From the NCBI GenBank assembly GCA_029880325.1, contig JAOUOP010000007.1:62001-126000 (forward strand): 64,000 bases of DNA, given 5' to 3'. Source of the DNA: Myxococcales bacterium (lineage in GTDB: Bacteria > Myxococcota_A > Polyangia > Polyangiales > JAFGIB01). The position numbers were made by a program, and so were the translations under genes. The notes beneath the pieces were generated by a model. The model was not told the origin of the DNA, made no database searches, and saw nothing but the letters and a program-made list of their open reading frames with translations. This document shows, one piece after another, positions 8,123 through 17,370 of this stretch (its first letter is position 1; every line of letters begins with the position of its first letter).

Positions 8123-9112
8123 TCAGCCGCCCAGGGCCCGCGCTGCCTCGGTCGCATGGTAGCTCAGGATCAGATCTGCGCCCGCGCGTTTGATCGAAGT
8201 CAGGATCTCAAGCATCACCCGCGTGCCGTCGATGCAGCCGGCGGCGGCGGCGGCTTTGACCATCGAGTACTCGCCGCTGACGTTGTAGGCGGCCACCGGC
8301 ACGTCGCTCAGCTCGCGCACCTTGGTGATGATGTCGAGATAACTCAGAGCTGGTTTGACCATCACCATGTCGGCGCCCTCGTCCAGGTCGAGCTCGACCT
8401 CGGCCAGCGCTTCGCGGGCGTTGGCGGGGTCCATCTGGTAGCCCCGGCGGTCGCCTTCCTTGGGCGCGCTGTCGGCGGCGTCGCGAAAGGGGCCGTAGAA
8501 AGCGCTGGCGTACTTGGCGGCGTAGCTCAGGATCGCCACTTCGGAGAAACCGTCGCCGTCGAGGGCATCGCGGATCGCACCGATGCGGCCGTCCATCATG
8601 TCGCTGGGAGCCACGATGTCGGCGCCGGCGCGGGCGTGGCACAGGGCTTCCTTGCAAAGAAGCTCCAAGGTGGCGTCGTTGTCGACCTCGACGCGGCCGC
8701 TCCGGGTTCGCACCAGCTTTCCGCAGTGGCCGTGGTCGGTGTACTCGCACATGCAGACGTCGGTGATCACGACCAGCTCGGGCATGGCGTCTTTGAGCGC
8801 TGCCACGCTGCGGGCGACCGGGCCCTCGGGGTCCCAGCCCGAGCTGCCCTCGCCGTCCTTGTGCTCGGGTAGCCCGAAGAGGATCACGGCCGGCACGCCC
8901 GCGTCGTGGGCCTCGCGCGCGTCGCGCACGATTTGGTCGACCGAGAGCTGGAAGACTCCGGGCATCGAGCCCACTTCGTTGCGCTGGTCCTTGCCGGGCA
9001 TGGCGAACAGCGGCAGCACCAGGTCGGAGGGCGTGAGCTGGGTTTCGCGCACCATCCTGCGCATGGTCTCGGTGGTGCGCAGGCGGCGCGGGCGGCGTTC
9101 GGGGTAGGGCAT
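8123..9112 (-). CDS. hemB: Porphobilinogen synthase (delta-aminolevulinate dehydratase)
   Basis: Condenses two 5-aminolevulinates into porphobilinogen in tetrapyrrole synthesis. At 329 residues it has standard length. The Schiff-base lysines are Lys200 (in SYAAKYASAFYGPFRDA) and Lys253 (in MVKPALSYLD). The metal-site segment at 119-131 is VCMCEYTDHGHCG, with Cys120, Cys122 and Cys130, indicating a zinc-dependent form rather than the aspartate-rich magnesium type. The gene follows the fused cobA-hemD by 34 bases on the same strand, forming a heme/siroheme operon. The start at 9112 gives the usual PERRPRRLR basic N-terminus. Confidence 0.97.
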   Translation of the reverse strand: MPYPERRPRRLRTTETMRRMVRETQLTPSDLVLPLFAMPGKDQRNEVGSMPGVFQLSVDQIVRDAREAHDAGVPAVILFGLPEHKDGEGSSGWDPEGPVARSVAALKDAMPELVVITDVCMCEYTDHGHCGKLVRTRSGRVEVDNDATLELLCKEALCHARAGADIVAPSDMMDGRIGAIRDALDGDGFSEVAILSYAAKYASAFYGPFRDAADSAPKEGDRRGYQMDPANAREALAEVELDLDEGADMVMVKPALSYLDIITKVRELSDVPVAAYNVSGEYSMVKAAAAAGCIDGTRVMLEILTSIKRAGADLILSYHATEAARALGG

Positions 9113-9146
9113 GATTTCAGTCCTCTACGGCCCTTCGTCGGGGGCC

Positions 9147-10682
9147 TCAATCGGATTGGAAGTGGGCTTTGAGGGCGGCGACCAGCCCCTCGGCGCTGGT
9201 GTCTTCGGCGGTGATGTCGATGGACAGCCCCAGGCGCGTGGCGGCCTCGGTGGTGACCTCGCCGATGGAGGCCAGGGTGATCTTGGCCAGCAACTGGGGA
9301 CCGGCTGGGCCCAGGGCGGCCAGCGTGTGCTCCACGGTGGAGCCGGAGGTGAAGGTGACCACATCCAGCTCTCCGGCTTCGATCAGTGTGCGCAGCTGGG
9401 CGAGATCGTCGGCATCGGCGGCCACCGTGCGATAGGCGGCCACGACGAACAGCTGGGCGCCGGCGGCGACCAGGGCCTCGGCCAGGGCCTCACGCGCACG
9501 CTCGGCGCGGGGCAGCAGCACGCGCACGCCCTCCAGAGTGCCGCCATGGGCCGCGATCAGCGCCGCGGCCAGGCCTTCGCCCCGCTGCGCCTGGGGCGTC
9601 AGGTCCGGCCGCAGGCCGCGGTCGCGCAGGGCCTGGGCGGTGGCCTTGCCGATGGCGGCCAGGCCCACGCCGCCCAGGCTGCGGGCGTCGCGCTGGGAGC
9701 GCTCCAGCTCGTCGAAGAAAGCTGCCACGGCGTTGGCACTGGTGAAGGCGATCCAGTCGTGTTCGGCGGCCCGGGCCACCGCATCCGAAAGCGCCGCCGT
9801 GTCCGGCGCCGGCTCGATGGCGATGGCCGGCACGCACAGGGGCTCGGCGCCGGCGTCGCGCAGGGCGCGCACCATGGCTTCCGCCTGGGCGCGCGGCCGG
9901 GTCAGGAGCACGCGCTTGCCGAAAAGCGGCTTGTTGTCGTACCAGCGCAGCCGCTCGCGCAGTCGCACCACCTCGCCCACCACGGTCAGCGCCGGGGTGC
10001 CCAGGTCGGCGGCCTCCACCTCGTGTGCCAGGGTGGCGACCGTGGCCACCACCGTGCGCTGGCTGGGCAGGGAGGCCGAGGCGATCACGGCCGCCGGACA
10101 GTCGGGGGCGCGACCATGGTCCATCAGGGTCTGCATCAGCGCCGCCAGGCGGCGCCGCCCCATGAAGATCACCAGCGTCTGGGTGGCGGTGGCCAGCTTG
10201 CTCCAATCGTGGATGCTCTGGTCCTTGTCGGGCGACTCCGTGGCTGTCACGTAGGCGATGGAGCTGGCCAGCTCGCGATGGCTGAGGGAGATGCCGGCAT
10301 AGGCGGTGGCCGACAGCGGACTCGGCACGCCGGGCACGACCTCGAAGGCGATGCCGGCGGCGGCCAGCGCTTCGGCCTCTTCGGAGCCTCGACCGAAGAG
10401 GTAGGGGTCGCCGCCCTTCAAACGCGCCACGCGGCGGCCGGCGAGGGCTGCCTCGACCATGCGGCGGTTGATCTCGCCCTGGCGCTCGGAGGCCCGCCCT
10501 GCGCGCTTGCCCACGAACTGCAGCTCGGCCCCGGGGCGCGCCAGGGTTAGCAGCTCCGGGTGGATCAGGGCGTCGTAGAGCACCAGATCGGCTTCGCCCA
10601 GGCGACGTCGGGCGCGTTCGGTGATCAGCTCGGGGTCGCCCGGCCCGCCGCCGAGGAGAAAGACCATGCCGCGTTCGGCCAT
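9147..10682 (-). CDS. cobA-hemD: Uroporphyrinogen-III C-methyltransferase / uroporphyrinogen-III synthase fusion
   Basis: Two pathway steps in one 511-residue chain. Residues 1-245 are a SUMT-type methyltransferase: GGGPGDPELITERA at 11-24, RLKGGDPYLFGRGSEEAEAL near 90, VPGVPSPLSATAYAGI near 120 and the FMGRRRLAAL segment. Residues about 255-511 are HemD, with VLLTRPRAQAE at its start, WIAFTSANAVAAFF, and TFTSGSTVEHTL toward the end. HemD closes hydroxymethylbilane to uroporphyrinogen III; SUMT methylates it to precorrin-2 for siroheme or cobalamin. Such fusions occur in several bacterial groups. It is the first gene of an operon with hemB. No hemC is in the window. Confidence 0.95.
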   Translation of the reverse strand: MAERGMVFLLGGGPGDPELITERARRRLGEADLVLYDALIHPELLTLARPGAELQFVGKRAGRASERQGEINRRMVEAALAGRRVARLKGGDPYLFGRGSEEAEALAAAGIAFEVVPGVPSPLSATAYAGISLSHRELASSIAYVTATESPDKDQSIHDWSKLATATQTLVIFMGRRRLAALMQTLMDHGRAPDCPAAVIASASLPSQRTVVATVATLAHEVEAADLGTPALTVVGEVVRLRERLRWYDNKPLFGKRVLLTRPRAQAEAMVRALRDAGAEPLCVPAIAIEPAPDTAALSDAVARAAEHDWIAFTSANAVAAFFDELERSQRDARSLGGVGLAAIGKATAQALRDRGLRPDLTPQAQRGEGLAAALIAAHGGTLEGVRVLLPRAERAREALAEALVAAGAQLFVVAAYRTVAADADDLAQLRTLIEAGELDVVTFTSGSTVEHTLAALGPAGPQLLAKITLASIGEVTTEAATRLGLSIDITAEDTSAEGLVAALKAHFQSD

Positions 10683-10775
10683 GGGCGCGAGTGTAGCGGT
10701 CTTTCGCCATCGCCCCAGGGAAGAAAGCCACGCGGCCGTTCGATCCGTGGGACTCGAGCGGCTACGCTACGCTGC

Positions 10776-12893
10776 GTGTCCGGCTGTGCCCATCCATCGC
10801 GGCGAGCGGCCCGGCGCGTCGCGCTGGCGCCGTGGTTCGGGTTGCTCCCGCTGTGGCTTGTGAGCGCCGTCGCAGCGCCAGCCTCGGCCCAGTCGGGGGC
10901 CGTGCTGGACGTGGGTTTCATCCCTGCGCCGCGCGCGCAGATCGCGATCTGGCTGGAGGACGAAGCCGGCAACTTCATCACCACCATCGGTCTGACCGAG
11001 GCTGTGGCCTACCGCGGCGTCGGCAATCGGCCCGGCGCCTCCGAGATGAACAGCGGCTACCGCTGGCCCTACGGCCGCCGCGAGGGCGTGTTGCCGATCT
11101 GGGGGCGTCGCCGTGCGGGCGCCGTGGGCGCAGCGCCTTTTAAACGCGTGATCTTCCAGGACCGCAGCTCCGAGGGCTTCGCCTCGCGTACCAGCACCGA
11201 CTTCTCCCCCGACACCTATTTCTGCCTCTCCTTCGACCGCGACACCACCAGCCGCGACGCCCTCGATGCGGTGAGCTGCGCCAGCGTTTTTACCAGCGAC
11301 AAGGGGCGCTACGTCGGCGCCGCCGACGTGGAGAGCGGCTACAGTGAGCCCTACCAGGATCCGCGCATGGACAGTTCCTGGATGGCGCAGCTGGGACTCG
11401 AATCCTGGTATCCGCCGCGCATGGATCTGGCGCCCTGTGGCGGCTGCAGCAATGACCACGCCGACGTCGCCAGCTTCGCCCAGCACGCGCGCGAGGCGAT
11501 GCCCGAGATCGACGCCGTCACCATGGCCACACCCCCGGGGGGAGTCGAGCAGAGCGTGCTGTTCACGGTACCGACCAACTGGCCGGCGGGTCGCTACGCG
11601 CTGCTCGCGGAGGTCAATGTCGAGGGCGACTACAACGGGAGCTTCGACGCTTCCGTTTATCCGACGCCGAGTCTGCCCTCGGGCAAGTGGGATAGCTGGG
11701 CGATGACCTACGGCTACCCCTATCGCGGCCAGCCGTCGGCCCTCTACAAGGTGTCCTTCGAGCTGGGCGGAGCGGGAAGCTCCAGCCACGCGGCCGCCGC
11801 CCCGGTGGGGCGCGCCTCTTGGCACGTCTGGGACGAGGATTACGGACGCGTGCACTCGCCTTCGGACCTCAGCGACGATCCGAGCGGGGCGCCCTTCAGC
11901 GGGGCCGACCGGCTGCGCGCGGGGCAGGGCGGGGGGCGCCTGCGGCTCCAGGTCACCACCTTTACGGCATTTGCCCCGAGCGATGAGCCCCCGCCCTGGA
12001 TGCAGGAGGCGCCGACGCCAGTGGACCGTGCTGTCGAGCCCAGGTCCGGCGACACCCCTGGGTCGGATCCGGGGCAGGAGCCCGCGATGGAGGGGGACAC
12101 CGCAGCGGAGGCTTCGGGGGGGCAGACGAGCACTGGCAGCACAGGGGCTGGCAGTCGCGACGGGGCGATGGAGCCCGCCGCCGAGGAAGAACCCCTCCGT
12201 GACCGGCAGGGCGAGGACGGCGACGAGGCGGTGATCCTCACCAGCGCTGAGGCCCGGCTCGACGGTCCCATCGGGCCCGTGCGCGGACTGCAGATCGAGC
12301 AGCACCAGGACGGGCTGCACTCCCATGAATGGATCGTGCTGCGCTTCCGCGCCGTGAAATCGGAGCGGCCCCTGCACCGCTACGAAGTGCGCGTCAGCCA
12401 GGCACCCATCGAGGACGAAGCCAGCTTCATCCGCGACGGTAGACCGGCGAAGACCGCCACCGAGGACGCGGAGGGGGCTGTATCGCTGATGCTACCGGTG
12501 GACGTGGCTGCCGGTGAGGCCATCGAGACCGAGATCGGAGACCTGGCCGCCCTGACCCATTATCACGTCGCGGTACGTGCCCGTGACATCCTCAACCGCA
12601 GCGGCCCCATCAGCGTCGCCCAGGTGACGACCACCGAGCGCACCTTCGCCACCGTCTCGCCCTGCGTCATCGCAAGCGCCGCCTGGGGCACGCCCCTGGC
12701 CCGGGAGGTCGGGATCTTGCGCGGCGTGCGCGACCGTTACCTGATGCCCCACGCCCCCGGTCGCGCACTGGTGGGCGCCTATTACGCCCACGCGCCACCC
12801 CTGGCGCAGGCGATCGACGCGCGTCCCTGGTTGCGCTCGCTGATGCGGGGGACACTCAGGCCCGTGATCGCGCTGGCCCGGCTGCTGTTGTAG
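10776..12893 (+). CDS. Secreted CFI-box C-terminal protein with fibronectin-like region
   Basis: About 705 residues. The GTG at 10776 is chosen because it begins a signal peptide (basic Arg-rich start, hydrophobic LAPWFGLLPLWLVSAVAA, then APASAQ cleavage site); longer reading would run antisense through cobA-hemD. The N-terminal half has paired cysteines and many aromatic residues but no domain I recognise. A Pro/Gly/Glu-rich linker (about 390-490) leads to a fibronectin-III-like unit (about 500-610). The last 80 residues match the CFI-box C-terminal domain: CVIASAAWGTPL, then LRGVRDRYLM, a PGRALVGAYYAHAPPLA segment and a hydrophobic end. That domain is common in Myxococcota surface proteins and may aid anchoring or sorting; its function is not established. 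Confidence 0.75.
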   Translation: MSGCAHPSRRAARRVALAPWFGLLPLWLVSAVAAPASAQSGAVLDVGFIPAPRAQIAIWLEDEAGNFITTIGLTEAVAYRGVGNRPGASEMNSGYRWPYGRREGVLPIWGRRRAGAVGAAPFKRVIFQDRSSEGFASRTSTDFSPDTYFCLSFDRDTTSRDALDAVSCASVFTSDKGRYVGAADVESGYSEPYQDPRMDSSWMAQLGLESWYPPRMDLAPCGGCSNDHADVASFAQHAREAMPEIDAVTMATPPGGVEQSVLFTVPTNWPAGRYALLAEVNVEGDYNGSFDASVYPTPSLPSGKWDSWAMTYGYPYRGQPSALYKVSFELGGAGSSSHAAAAPVGRASWHVWDEDYGRVHSPSDLSDDPSGAPFSGADRLRAGQGGGRLRLQVTTFTAFAPSDEPPPWMQEAPTPVDRAVEPRSGDTPGSDPGQEPAMEGDTAAEASGGQTSTGSTGAGSRDGAMEPAAEEEPLRDRQGEDGDEAVILTSAEARLDGPIGPVRGLQIEQHQDGLHSHEWIVLRFRAVKSERPLHRYEVRVSQAPIEDEASFIRDGRPAKTATEDAEGAVSLMLPVDVAAGEAIETEIGDLAALTHYHVAVRARDILNRSGPISVAQVTTTERTFATVSPCVIASAAWGTPLAREVGILRGVRDRYLMPHAPGRALVGAYYAHAPPLAQAIDARPWLRSLMRGTLRPVIALARLLL

Positions 12894-12930
12894 CCGTGGC
12901 TGCGCGGGCCCCTGGGCCTACGTGGAGCAC

Positions 12931-13488
12931 ATGGACGGGAGCAAACCCGCCGGCATCATCGGAGTCCTGCCCAACACCATCTCGGCGGCCCGGATCGTCG
13001 TGGCGCTGGTCTTTCCCTTCGTGCCCGAGTCGCTGAGGGTGTGGCTGATCGTCGGCGCCGGCATCAGCGACGGCCTCGATGGTTACCTGGCGCGCCGCTA
13101 CGCCGTCACCAGTTGGCAGGGGGGCATCCTGGATGCCGTCGCCGACAAGCTCTTTACGCTCTCGGCCCTGGGCACCTTCACGCTCGAAGCGCGATTGCCG
13201 CTGTGGCAGCTCGGCGTCTTGTTGGTGCGCGATGGGGTGGTGGTGTCGACGGCGGCGGCGGTGGTGATGCGACGCCGCTTCGATGATCTCAAGCGCATGC
13301 AGTCGCGCTTCGCCGGCAAAGCCACCACCTTTTGTCTCTTCTTTTTGATGACGGCGCTGGCCCTCGAACTCGAGGCATGGTTGCCCTTGCTGGTGGGCTT
13401 GAGCGCGACCTCGAGCTTTGCCGCCGCCGCCGACTACGGACAGAGCTACGCCAGCGGTCGGCCATCGGGGGACGCGCCGAATGGGTGA
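12931..13488 (+). CDS. CDP-alcohol phosphatidyltransferase family protein
   Basis: A 185-residue multi-helix membrane enzyme that joins a CDP-linked lipid to an alcohol, the head-group step of phospholipid synthesis (PgsA/CRLS-like). The family motif D-x2-DG-x2-AR-x8-G-x3-D-x3-D is complete at residues 47-72 (Asp47, Asp50, Gly51, Ala54, Arg55, Gly64, Asp68, Asp72). Hydrophobic segments flank it on both sides. The start could be the GTG at 12922 or the ATG at 12931; GGAG lies just before the ATG. It begins 37 bases after the CFI-box gene and could share its transcript. Substrate alcohol (glycerol phosphate, inositol phosphate or a phosphatidylglycerol) cannot be told. Confidence 0.88.
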   Translation: MDGSKPAGIIGVLPNTISAARIVVALVFPFVPESLRVWLIVGAGISDGLDGYLARRYAVTSWQGGILDAVADKLFTLSALGTFTLEARLPLWQLGVLLVRDGVVVSTAAAVVMRRRFDDLKRMQSRFAGKATTFCLFFLMTALALELEAWLPLLVGLSATSSFAAAADYGQSYASGRPSGDAPNG

Positions 13489-13635
13489 TGGCTTTTGGTT
13501 ATAACGCTTGGTCATGACGCAACGCGCAGCCATGTCTTGCGCGCGCCGCTGCACCCCACGAGGGCGCCTGCGCAGCCGGGCCGCCCAGGGGCGCCGTCTT
13601 GTTCGCCGCGGGCTGTATGCTAGTCTGCGCGCCCC

Positions 13636-14244
13636 ATGAAGCAGCGCACCGAGACCGCGTTGGTGACCTCGAAACGCCTGATAGCAGTCGCGACTTTTTC
13701 GAAAGCCACGGTGCTTGGCCTCAGCCTCCTGGTCACCCTCGGCGCTTGTTCCAACGCAGGCGGCTTGACCGAGGCCGCAGAGCCGCGTCCGAGCGCGCCC
13801 GAGCCGACGTCGGCGCCCGCCGCCGCGGAGCCGGAAGCGGAACTGGCTACCGTGGAGCTGAGCCCGCCGGGGCACCCCCTGGTCCGCGTCACGGTGGAGC
13901 TGGCGCGCACGGTGCAAGAACGCCAGCAGGGCCTGATGTATCGCAAGCAGCTGGCGCCGGACGCGGGCATGCTCTTTCTCTTCGAAGAGGAGAAGCCGCT
14001 CAGCTTTTGGATGCGCAACACCTACGTCCCCCTGGACATGATCTTCATCGGCAGCGACCTGCGTATCGTAGGCATCGTGGAAAACGCCGAGCCGCTCACC
14101 GACGACTCGCGCTCGGTTGACGGTCACTCGCAGTACGTGCTCGAGGTCAACGCCGGCTTCAGTCGGGAGCACGGTCTTGCGACGGGCACCGCCGTCGCTT
14201 TCGTGGGCGTGGAGGGCTTCGTGCCTCCCGATGGGGCGCCATGA
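13636..14244 (+). CDS. DUF192 family lipoprotein
   Basis: A 202-residue predicted lipoprotein. The signal peptide ends in LGAC with Cys38; an Ala/Pro/Glu-rich spacer follows to about residue 75. The DUF192 domain (about 80-195) shows its hallmarks: VELARTVQERQQGLMYR, the DAGMLFLFEEEKPLSFWMRNTYVPLDMIFI core, and VLEVNAGFSREHGL near the end. DUF192 has no settled biochemical role; the small beta-rich domain is widespread in secreted or membrane-bound form. The stop overlaps the start of the cyclophilin gene by four bases (ATGA), indicating translational coupling of two periplasmic lipoproteins. Confidence 0.88.
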   Translation: MKQRTETALVTSKRLIAVATFSKATVLGLSLLVTLGACSNAGGLTEAAEPRPSAPEPTSAPAAAEPEAELATVELSPPGHPLVRVTVELARTVQERQQGLMYRKQLAPDAGMLFLFEEEKPLSFWMRNTYVPLDMIFIGSDLRIVGIVENAEPLTDDSRSVDGHSQYVLEVNAGFSREHGLATGTAVAFVGVEGFVPPDGAP

Positions 14245-15224
14245 CGCGCGGCGCAGCGCGGGCGGCGCTCGCGTTGGCGCTGCTGTGGGCGGCCTGTCGA
14301 CGTACGCCGGAACCCGGGGAAGCATCGGAGCCCGAACCCCAGGCGCCGCCCGCCAGTGCGGCGTCGGAAGCGGCCCAGAGTTCGACCCAAGCCACGGCGG
14401 GACGTCCCAAGGATCCCGGCACCGAAGAGGTCGAGGGCTACCAGGTGATCCGCGCGCGCACCAAGGACGGCCAGGAGACCGCCATCACCGTCAAAACGCC
14501 CGCCGGTTGGCGTGCCGTGACGCCGCCGACCGAACCCGATCCCCACGGCGGAGAGTTCACCCTGAAGGAAGCCACCAAGGGGCTGCGCGGCAAGGGCACC
14601 TTGGTGGCGCGCATCAAGACCTCGATGGGAGAGTTCTACTGCGACCTCTTCGCCGACAAGGCGCCTCGCACCGTCGCAAACTTCGTCGGGCTCGCCCGCG
14701 GCAAGCGCAAGTTCTGGGATGCCGACAAGCTCGCCTGGACCGCGCGCCCCTACTACACGGGCACGCAATTCCACCGCGTAATCCCCGACTTCCTGGTCCA
14801 GGGCGGCGACCACGAAAACACCGGCGACGGCATGATCGGCTACGTGATCCCCGACGAGGTCCATCCCGAGCTGCGCCACGACCGCCCGGGCCAGCTCTGC
14901 GCCGCCAGCCGCGGCCCCAATCGCAACCAGGGGCAGTTCTTCATTACCGAAGGACCGGCGCCCCAGCTCGACAAGAGTTCGACCATCTTCGGTCAGTGCG
15001 AGCCCATCACGCTGGTGCAGCGGATCTCGCGGGTACCGCAGCAGGGCGCGCCTTCCTATCGACCGCTGGCGCCGGTGGCGATCGAGGAAGTCGAAATCCG
15101 CAAGGTGGTCGGAGGGCTCGAAAAATGGATGCCCGACAGCGCGCGCCTGCCACCGCTGCCGAACGTGCCTGTTCGCGGCGGCGTGATCCAGGTGCCGGGA
15201 AGCCAGTCCCAGGGCGGGCGCTGA
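14241..15224 (+). CDS. Cyclophilin-type peptidyl-prolyl isomerase lipoprotein
   Basis: Predicted periplasmic proline isomerase and folding helper, 327 residues. Lipobox WAAC with Cys19, then an Ala/Pro/Glu spacer. The cyclophilin domain (about 115-285) has TSMGEFYCDLFADKAPRTVANFVGLARG, the catalytic-site Arg in QFHRVIPDFLVQGGD, and NQGQFFITEGPAPQLD in the substrate groove, followed by STIFGQC. A loop of extra residues (KFWDADKLAWTARP) sits after the VGLARG helix, as in many bacterial secreted cyclophilins. A 40-residue C-terminal tail beyond the domain is Pro/Gly rich. Coupled to the DUF192 lipoprotein upstream by a 4-base overlap. Confidence 0.93.
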   Translation: MTRGAARAALALALLWAACRRTPEPGEASEPEPQAPPASAASEAAQSSTQATAGRPKDPGTEEVEGYQVIRARTKDGQETAITVKTPAGWRAVTPPTEPDPHGGEFTLKEATKGLRGKGTLVARIKTSMGEFYCDLFADKAPRTVANFVGLARGKRKFWDADKLAWTARPYYTGTQFHRVIPDFLVQGGDHENTGDGMIGYVIPDEVHPELRHDRPGQLCAASRGPNRNQGQFFITEGPAPQLDKSSTIFGQCEPITLVQRISRVPQQGAPSYRPLAPVAIEEVEIRKVVGGLEKWMPDSARLPPLPNVPVRGGVIQVPGSQSQGGR

Positions 15225-15227
15225 CCG

Positions 15228-15743
15228 CTACTTGCCGGAATCGCCGCCAGTCTTGACGCGATCGACCTTGATCTCGGTGTCCAGACTGCCGTCCGGGCGC
15301 TCGTGGAAACGCAGCCGAAACTCCGCCTGAACGTCGAGGCCCAACAGGACCTTGCGCATCTCCGACGCGATATCGGCCTCGCGCAGGAAATGGCCGACTT
15401 CCTGGGCCACGGCCTTGACCACGCCGCTGCGCAAATCTCCCAGTTGACTGACCACGTTATGGGCCATGTCGCGGGGGAAGAACGACTCGCCGACCTTCTC
15501 CAGCGGACCGCGTCCCGCTTCCACGCCGCGTCGCAATAGCTCGGCCAGGATACGATCGAGGCCCGGCCTGGGATCGTAGTCATCATGTGAACGCCGCCGC
15601 GTCTCGCGGCGGGGGTCGGGGTCGAGCGGATCGTCGATCGCCTCTTCTTCGTTGCGCGCTCCGGCTGCAGACTCGCGCGGCGGCACCGAGGCGCGTCGTC
15701 CCGGCGGCGCGGCGGAGGGGCGGTTGGAGTTGCGATCGGTCAT
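15228..15743 (-). CDS. Hypothetical charged protein
   Basis: About 171 residues, not recognised. The N-terminal third is Pro/Arg/Glu rich and surely disordered. From about residue 60 to the end the sequence is regular: RPGLDRILAELLRRGVEAGRGPLEKVGESFF, then HNVVSQLGDLRSGVVKAVAQEVGHFLREADIASEMRKVLLGLDVQAEFRLRF. This looks like two amphipathic helices and a final beta hairpin, reminiscent of small regulatory or polyhydroxyalkanoate-granule-like coiled proteins, but I would not assign it. The ATG at 15743 is the most upstream start that keeps a plausible protein; the same frame runs antisense under the next gene, which is a shadow. Convergent with the cyclophilin gene, three bases apart. Confidence 0.6.
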   Translation of the reverse strand: MTDRNSNRPSAAPPGRRASVPPRESAAGARNEEEAIDDPLDPDPRRETRRRSHDDYDPRPGLDRILAELLRRGVEAGRGPLEKVGESFFPRDMAHNVVSQLGDLRSGVVKAVAQEVGHFLREADIASEMRKVLLGLDVQAEFRLRFHERPDGSLDTEIKVDRVKTGGDSGK

Positions 15744-15995
15744 CGGCGGTCGACTTTGAAGCTGCTTGTGCAGATGCTCGCGTGGCGTGATGCAGCAAGG
15801 GTAGCTCTCCTTGCGAGCAGCGCAAAGCGGCCTCAAACCGGGGGCGACGCGCGATGGCTGTTCTCGATTCGCGAACGGTCCTTTAGAGTGCATGGGTTCG
15901 AGCCCACGTCCGCGTTCTGTCGCCACTCTGTCTCCACCTTGTCCCTCAAGAATCGGACGCTCCCTTCGGAGCTTCGCAAAGCGCCCCATTCCGCC

Positions 15996-17129
15996 ATGCA
16001 ACGCGTTCTGATGGTATCCAAGCCGGTGTCGCCGCCCTGGAACGACAGCAGCAAGAATCTGGTGCGCGACCTGGCCTCCAGCATGACGCGCTATCGCCCG
16101 CTGGTGATGGGCGCGGCCGGTCAGCCCGCGGCGATCGCGGGGGTGGAGAGCGAGGCCGTCTACCCCGCGCGCTCGGGTGCTTTCGCGCCTGCCCTGGCAG
16201 ACAACGCGCGCGTGCTCAAGCGGCTGCTGCTGGGACGCCAGGCCGACCTTTGGCACTTCTTCTTCGCGCCCAACCCCCGTTCCTCGCGCGTCTGCCACGC
16301 TGCAGCGCGCCTGCGGCGTGCGCCCACGGTGCAGACCATCTGCAGCGCCCCGGCGGACACGGGTGATTTGCCCGCACTGCTCTTCGCCGACCGCTCGGTC
16401 GTGCTCTCGCAGGCCACCGAAGCGCGCGTGCTCGAAGCCGGCCTCGCGCCCGAACGGGTGCGTCGCATCGCCCCGGCGGTCGCACCACTCGAGCCGATCG
16501 CTGCCGATCGGCTCGACGACACGCGAAGGCAGCTGGACTTGCCGGTTGGACAAGCGCTGATCGTCTATCCCGGTGACCTGGAGTTTTCCTCGGGTGCAGA
16601 GCTGAGCCTGCGCTCGCTGGCTGCATTGACTCGAAGCGATGTGACATTGGTGATGGCCTGCCGCGCCAAGACTCCGCGCGCGCAACAGGCCGAGCAGGGC
16701 GCGCGCGCATTGGCTCGCGAGCTGGGCATCGCCGAGCGCGTGCGCTGGTTGGGAGAAACCCGGCGCATTCATGAACTGCTCGGCTGCGCCGACATCGTGA
16801 TGCTTCCGAGCGAGACGCTCTACGCCAAAATGGATCTGCCGCTGGTGCTGATCGAAGCGATGTACCTCGAGCGTCCGATCCTGGTGGCGCGCGACACACC
16901 CGCCGAGGAACTCGCAGAAGGCGAGGCCGCGTGCGTGGTCGAGACCTCGGTGGACGCGACCGGCGCCGCGCTCCAAGCGCTGCTCGACGATGCCGAGTCT
17001 CGCCGTCAACTCGGCGCCCGCGCGCGCAGGGCCGCGCTCGGACGTTACCACCCGCACATCATGGCGCAGCGCTACGAGCAGCTCTACGACGAGTTGCTCG
17101 GCCCATCGGCGCAAGGGCCCTCGATGTAG
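15996..17129 (+). CDS. Glycosyltransferase, GT4-like
   Basis: A 377-residue GT-B fold sugar transferase. N-terminal half starts MQRVLMVSKPVSPPWNDSSKNLVRDLA, typical of the acceptor domain; the linker region ERVRRIAPAVAPLEP precedes the donor domain with VYPGDLEFSSGAE, then VRWLGETRRIHELLGCADIVMLPSETLYAKMDLPLVLIEAMYLERPILVARD, which carries the GT4 E-x7-E nucleotide-sugar site in slightly altered form. The ATG at 15996 is selected because the upstream in-frame extension has no glycosyltransferase character. A SAM methyltransferase follows 241 bases downstream, so surface polysaccharide or glycolipid modification is possible. Donor and acceptor are unknown. Confidence 0.85.
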   Translation: MQRVLMVSKPVSPPWNDSSKNLVRDLASSMTRYRPLVMGAAGQPAAIAGVESEAVYPARSGAFAPALADNARVLKRLLLGRQADLWHFFFAPNPRSSRVCHAAARLRRAPTVQTICSAPADTGDLPALLFADRSVVLSQATEARVLEAGLAPERVRRIAPAVAPLEPIAADRLDDTRRQLDLPVGQALIVYPGDLEFSSGAELSLRSLAALTRSDVTLVMACRAKTPRAQQAEQGARALARELGIAERVRWLGETRRIHELLGCADIVMLPSETLYAKMDLPLVLIEAMYLERPILVARDTPAEELAEGEAACVVETSVDATGAALQALLDDAESRRQLGARARRAALGRYHPHIMAQRYEQLYDELLGPSAQGPSM

Positions 17130-17370
17130 CTCGACACGCCTGCGGATTGGTCTGCGGGCATCGTCCCGATCGCTCTCCGCCGTGAGGTCCACAAATGGCT
17201 GCGTTTTCCGTGCGCCGCAACCAAGGGTCGAGACGGAAACGACGCCCTGGGAAGGGCCGTCCATCGCATCGAGACTTCAGTGGCGAGCTAGCTGGAACTT
17301 GGGTAGGCTCTGCCCGCCGCCGCGGCATGTGGGGCGCAGCCATTCCCTGGAATTAGTAGAAGCGACGACC

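Noticed and set aside
15840..15935. A tRNA-like T-arm sequence (GGGTTCGAGCCCAC) upstream of the glycosyltransferase
   Set aside because: The T stem does not pair over five bases around a seven-base loop, and no acceptor, D or anticodon arms can be folded on either strand.
15744..17264. Upstream extension of the minus-strand hypothetical protein under the glycosyltransferase
   Set aside because: It is antisense to a well-supported glycosyltransferase and has Arg/His/Gln-rich shadow composition.
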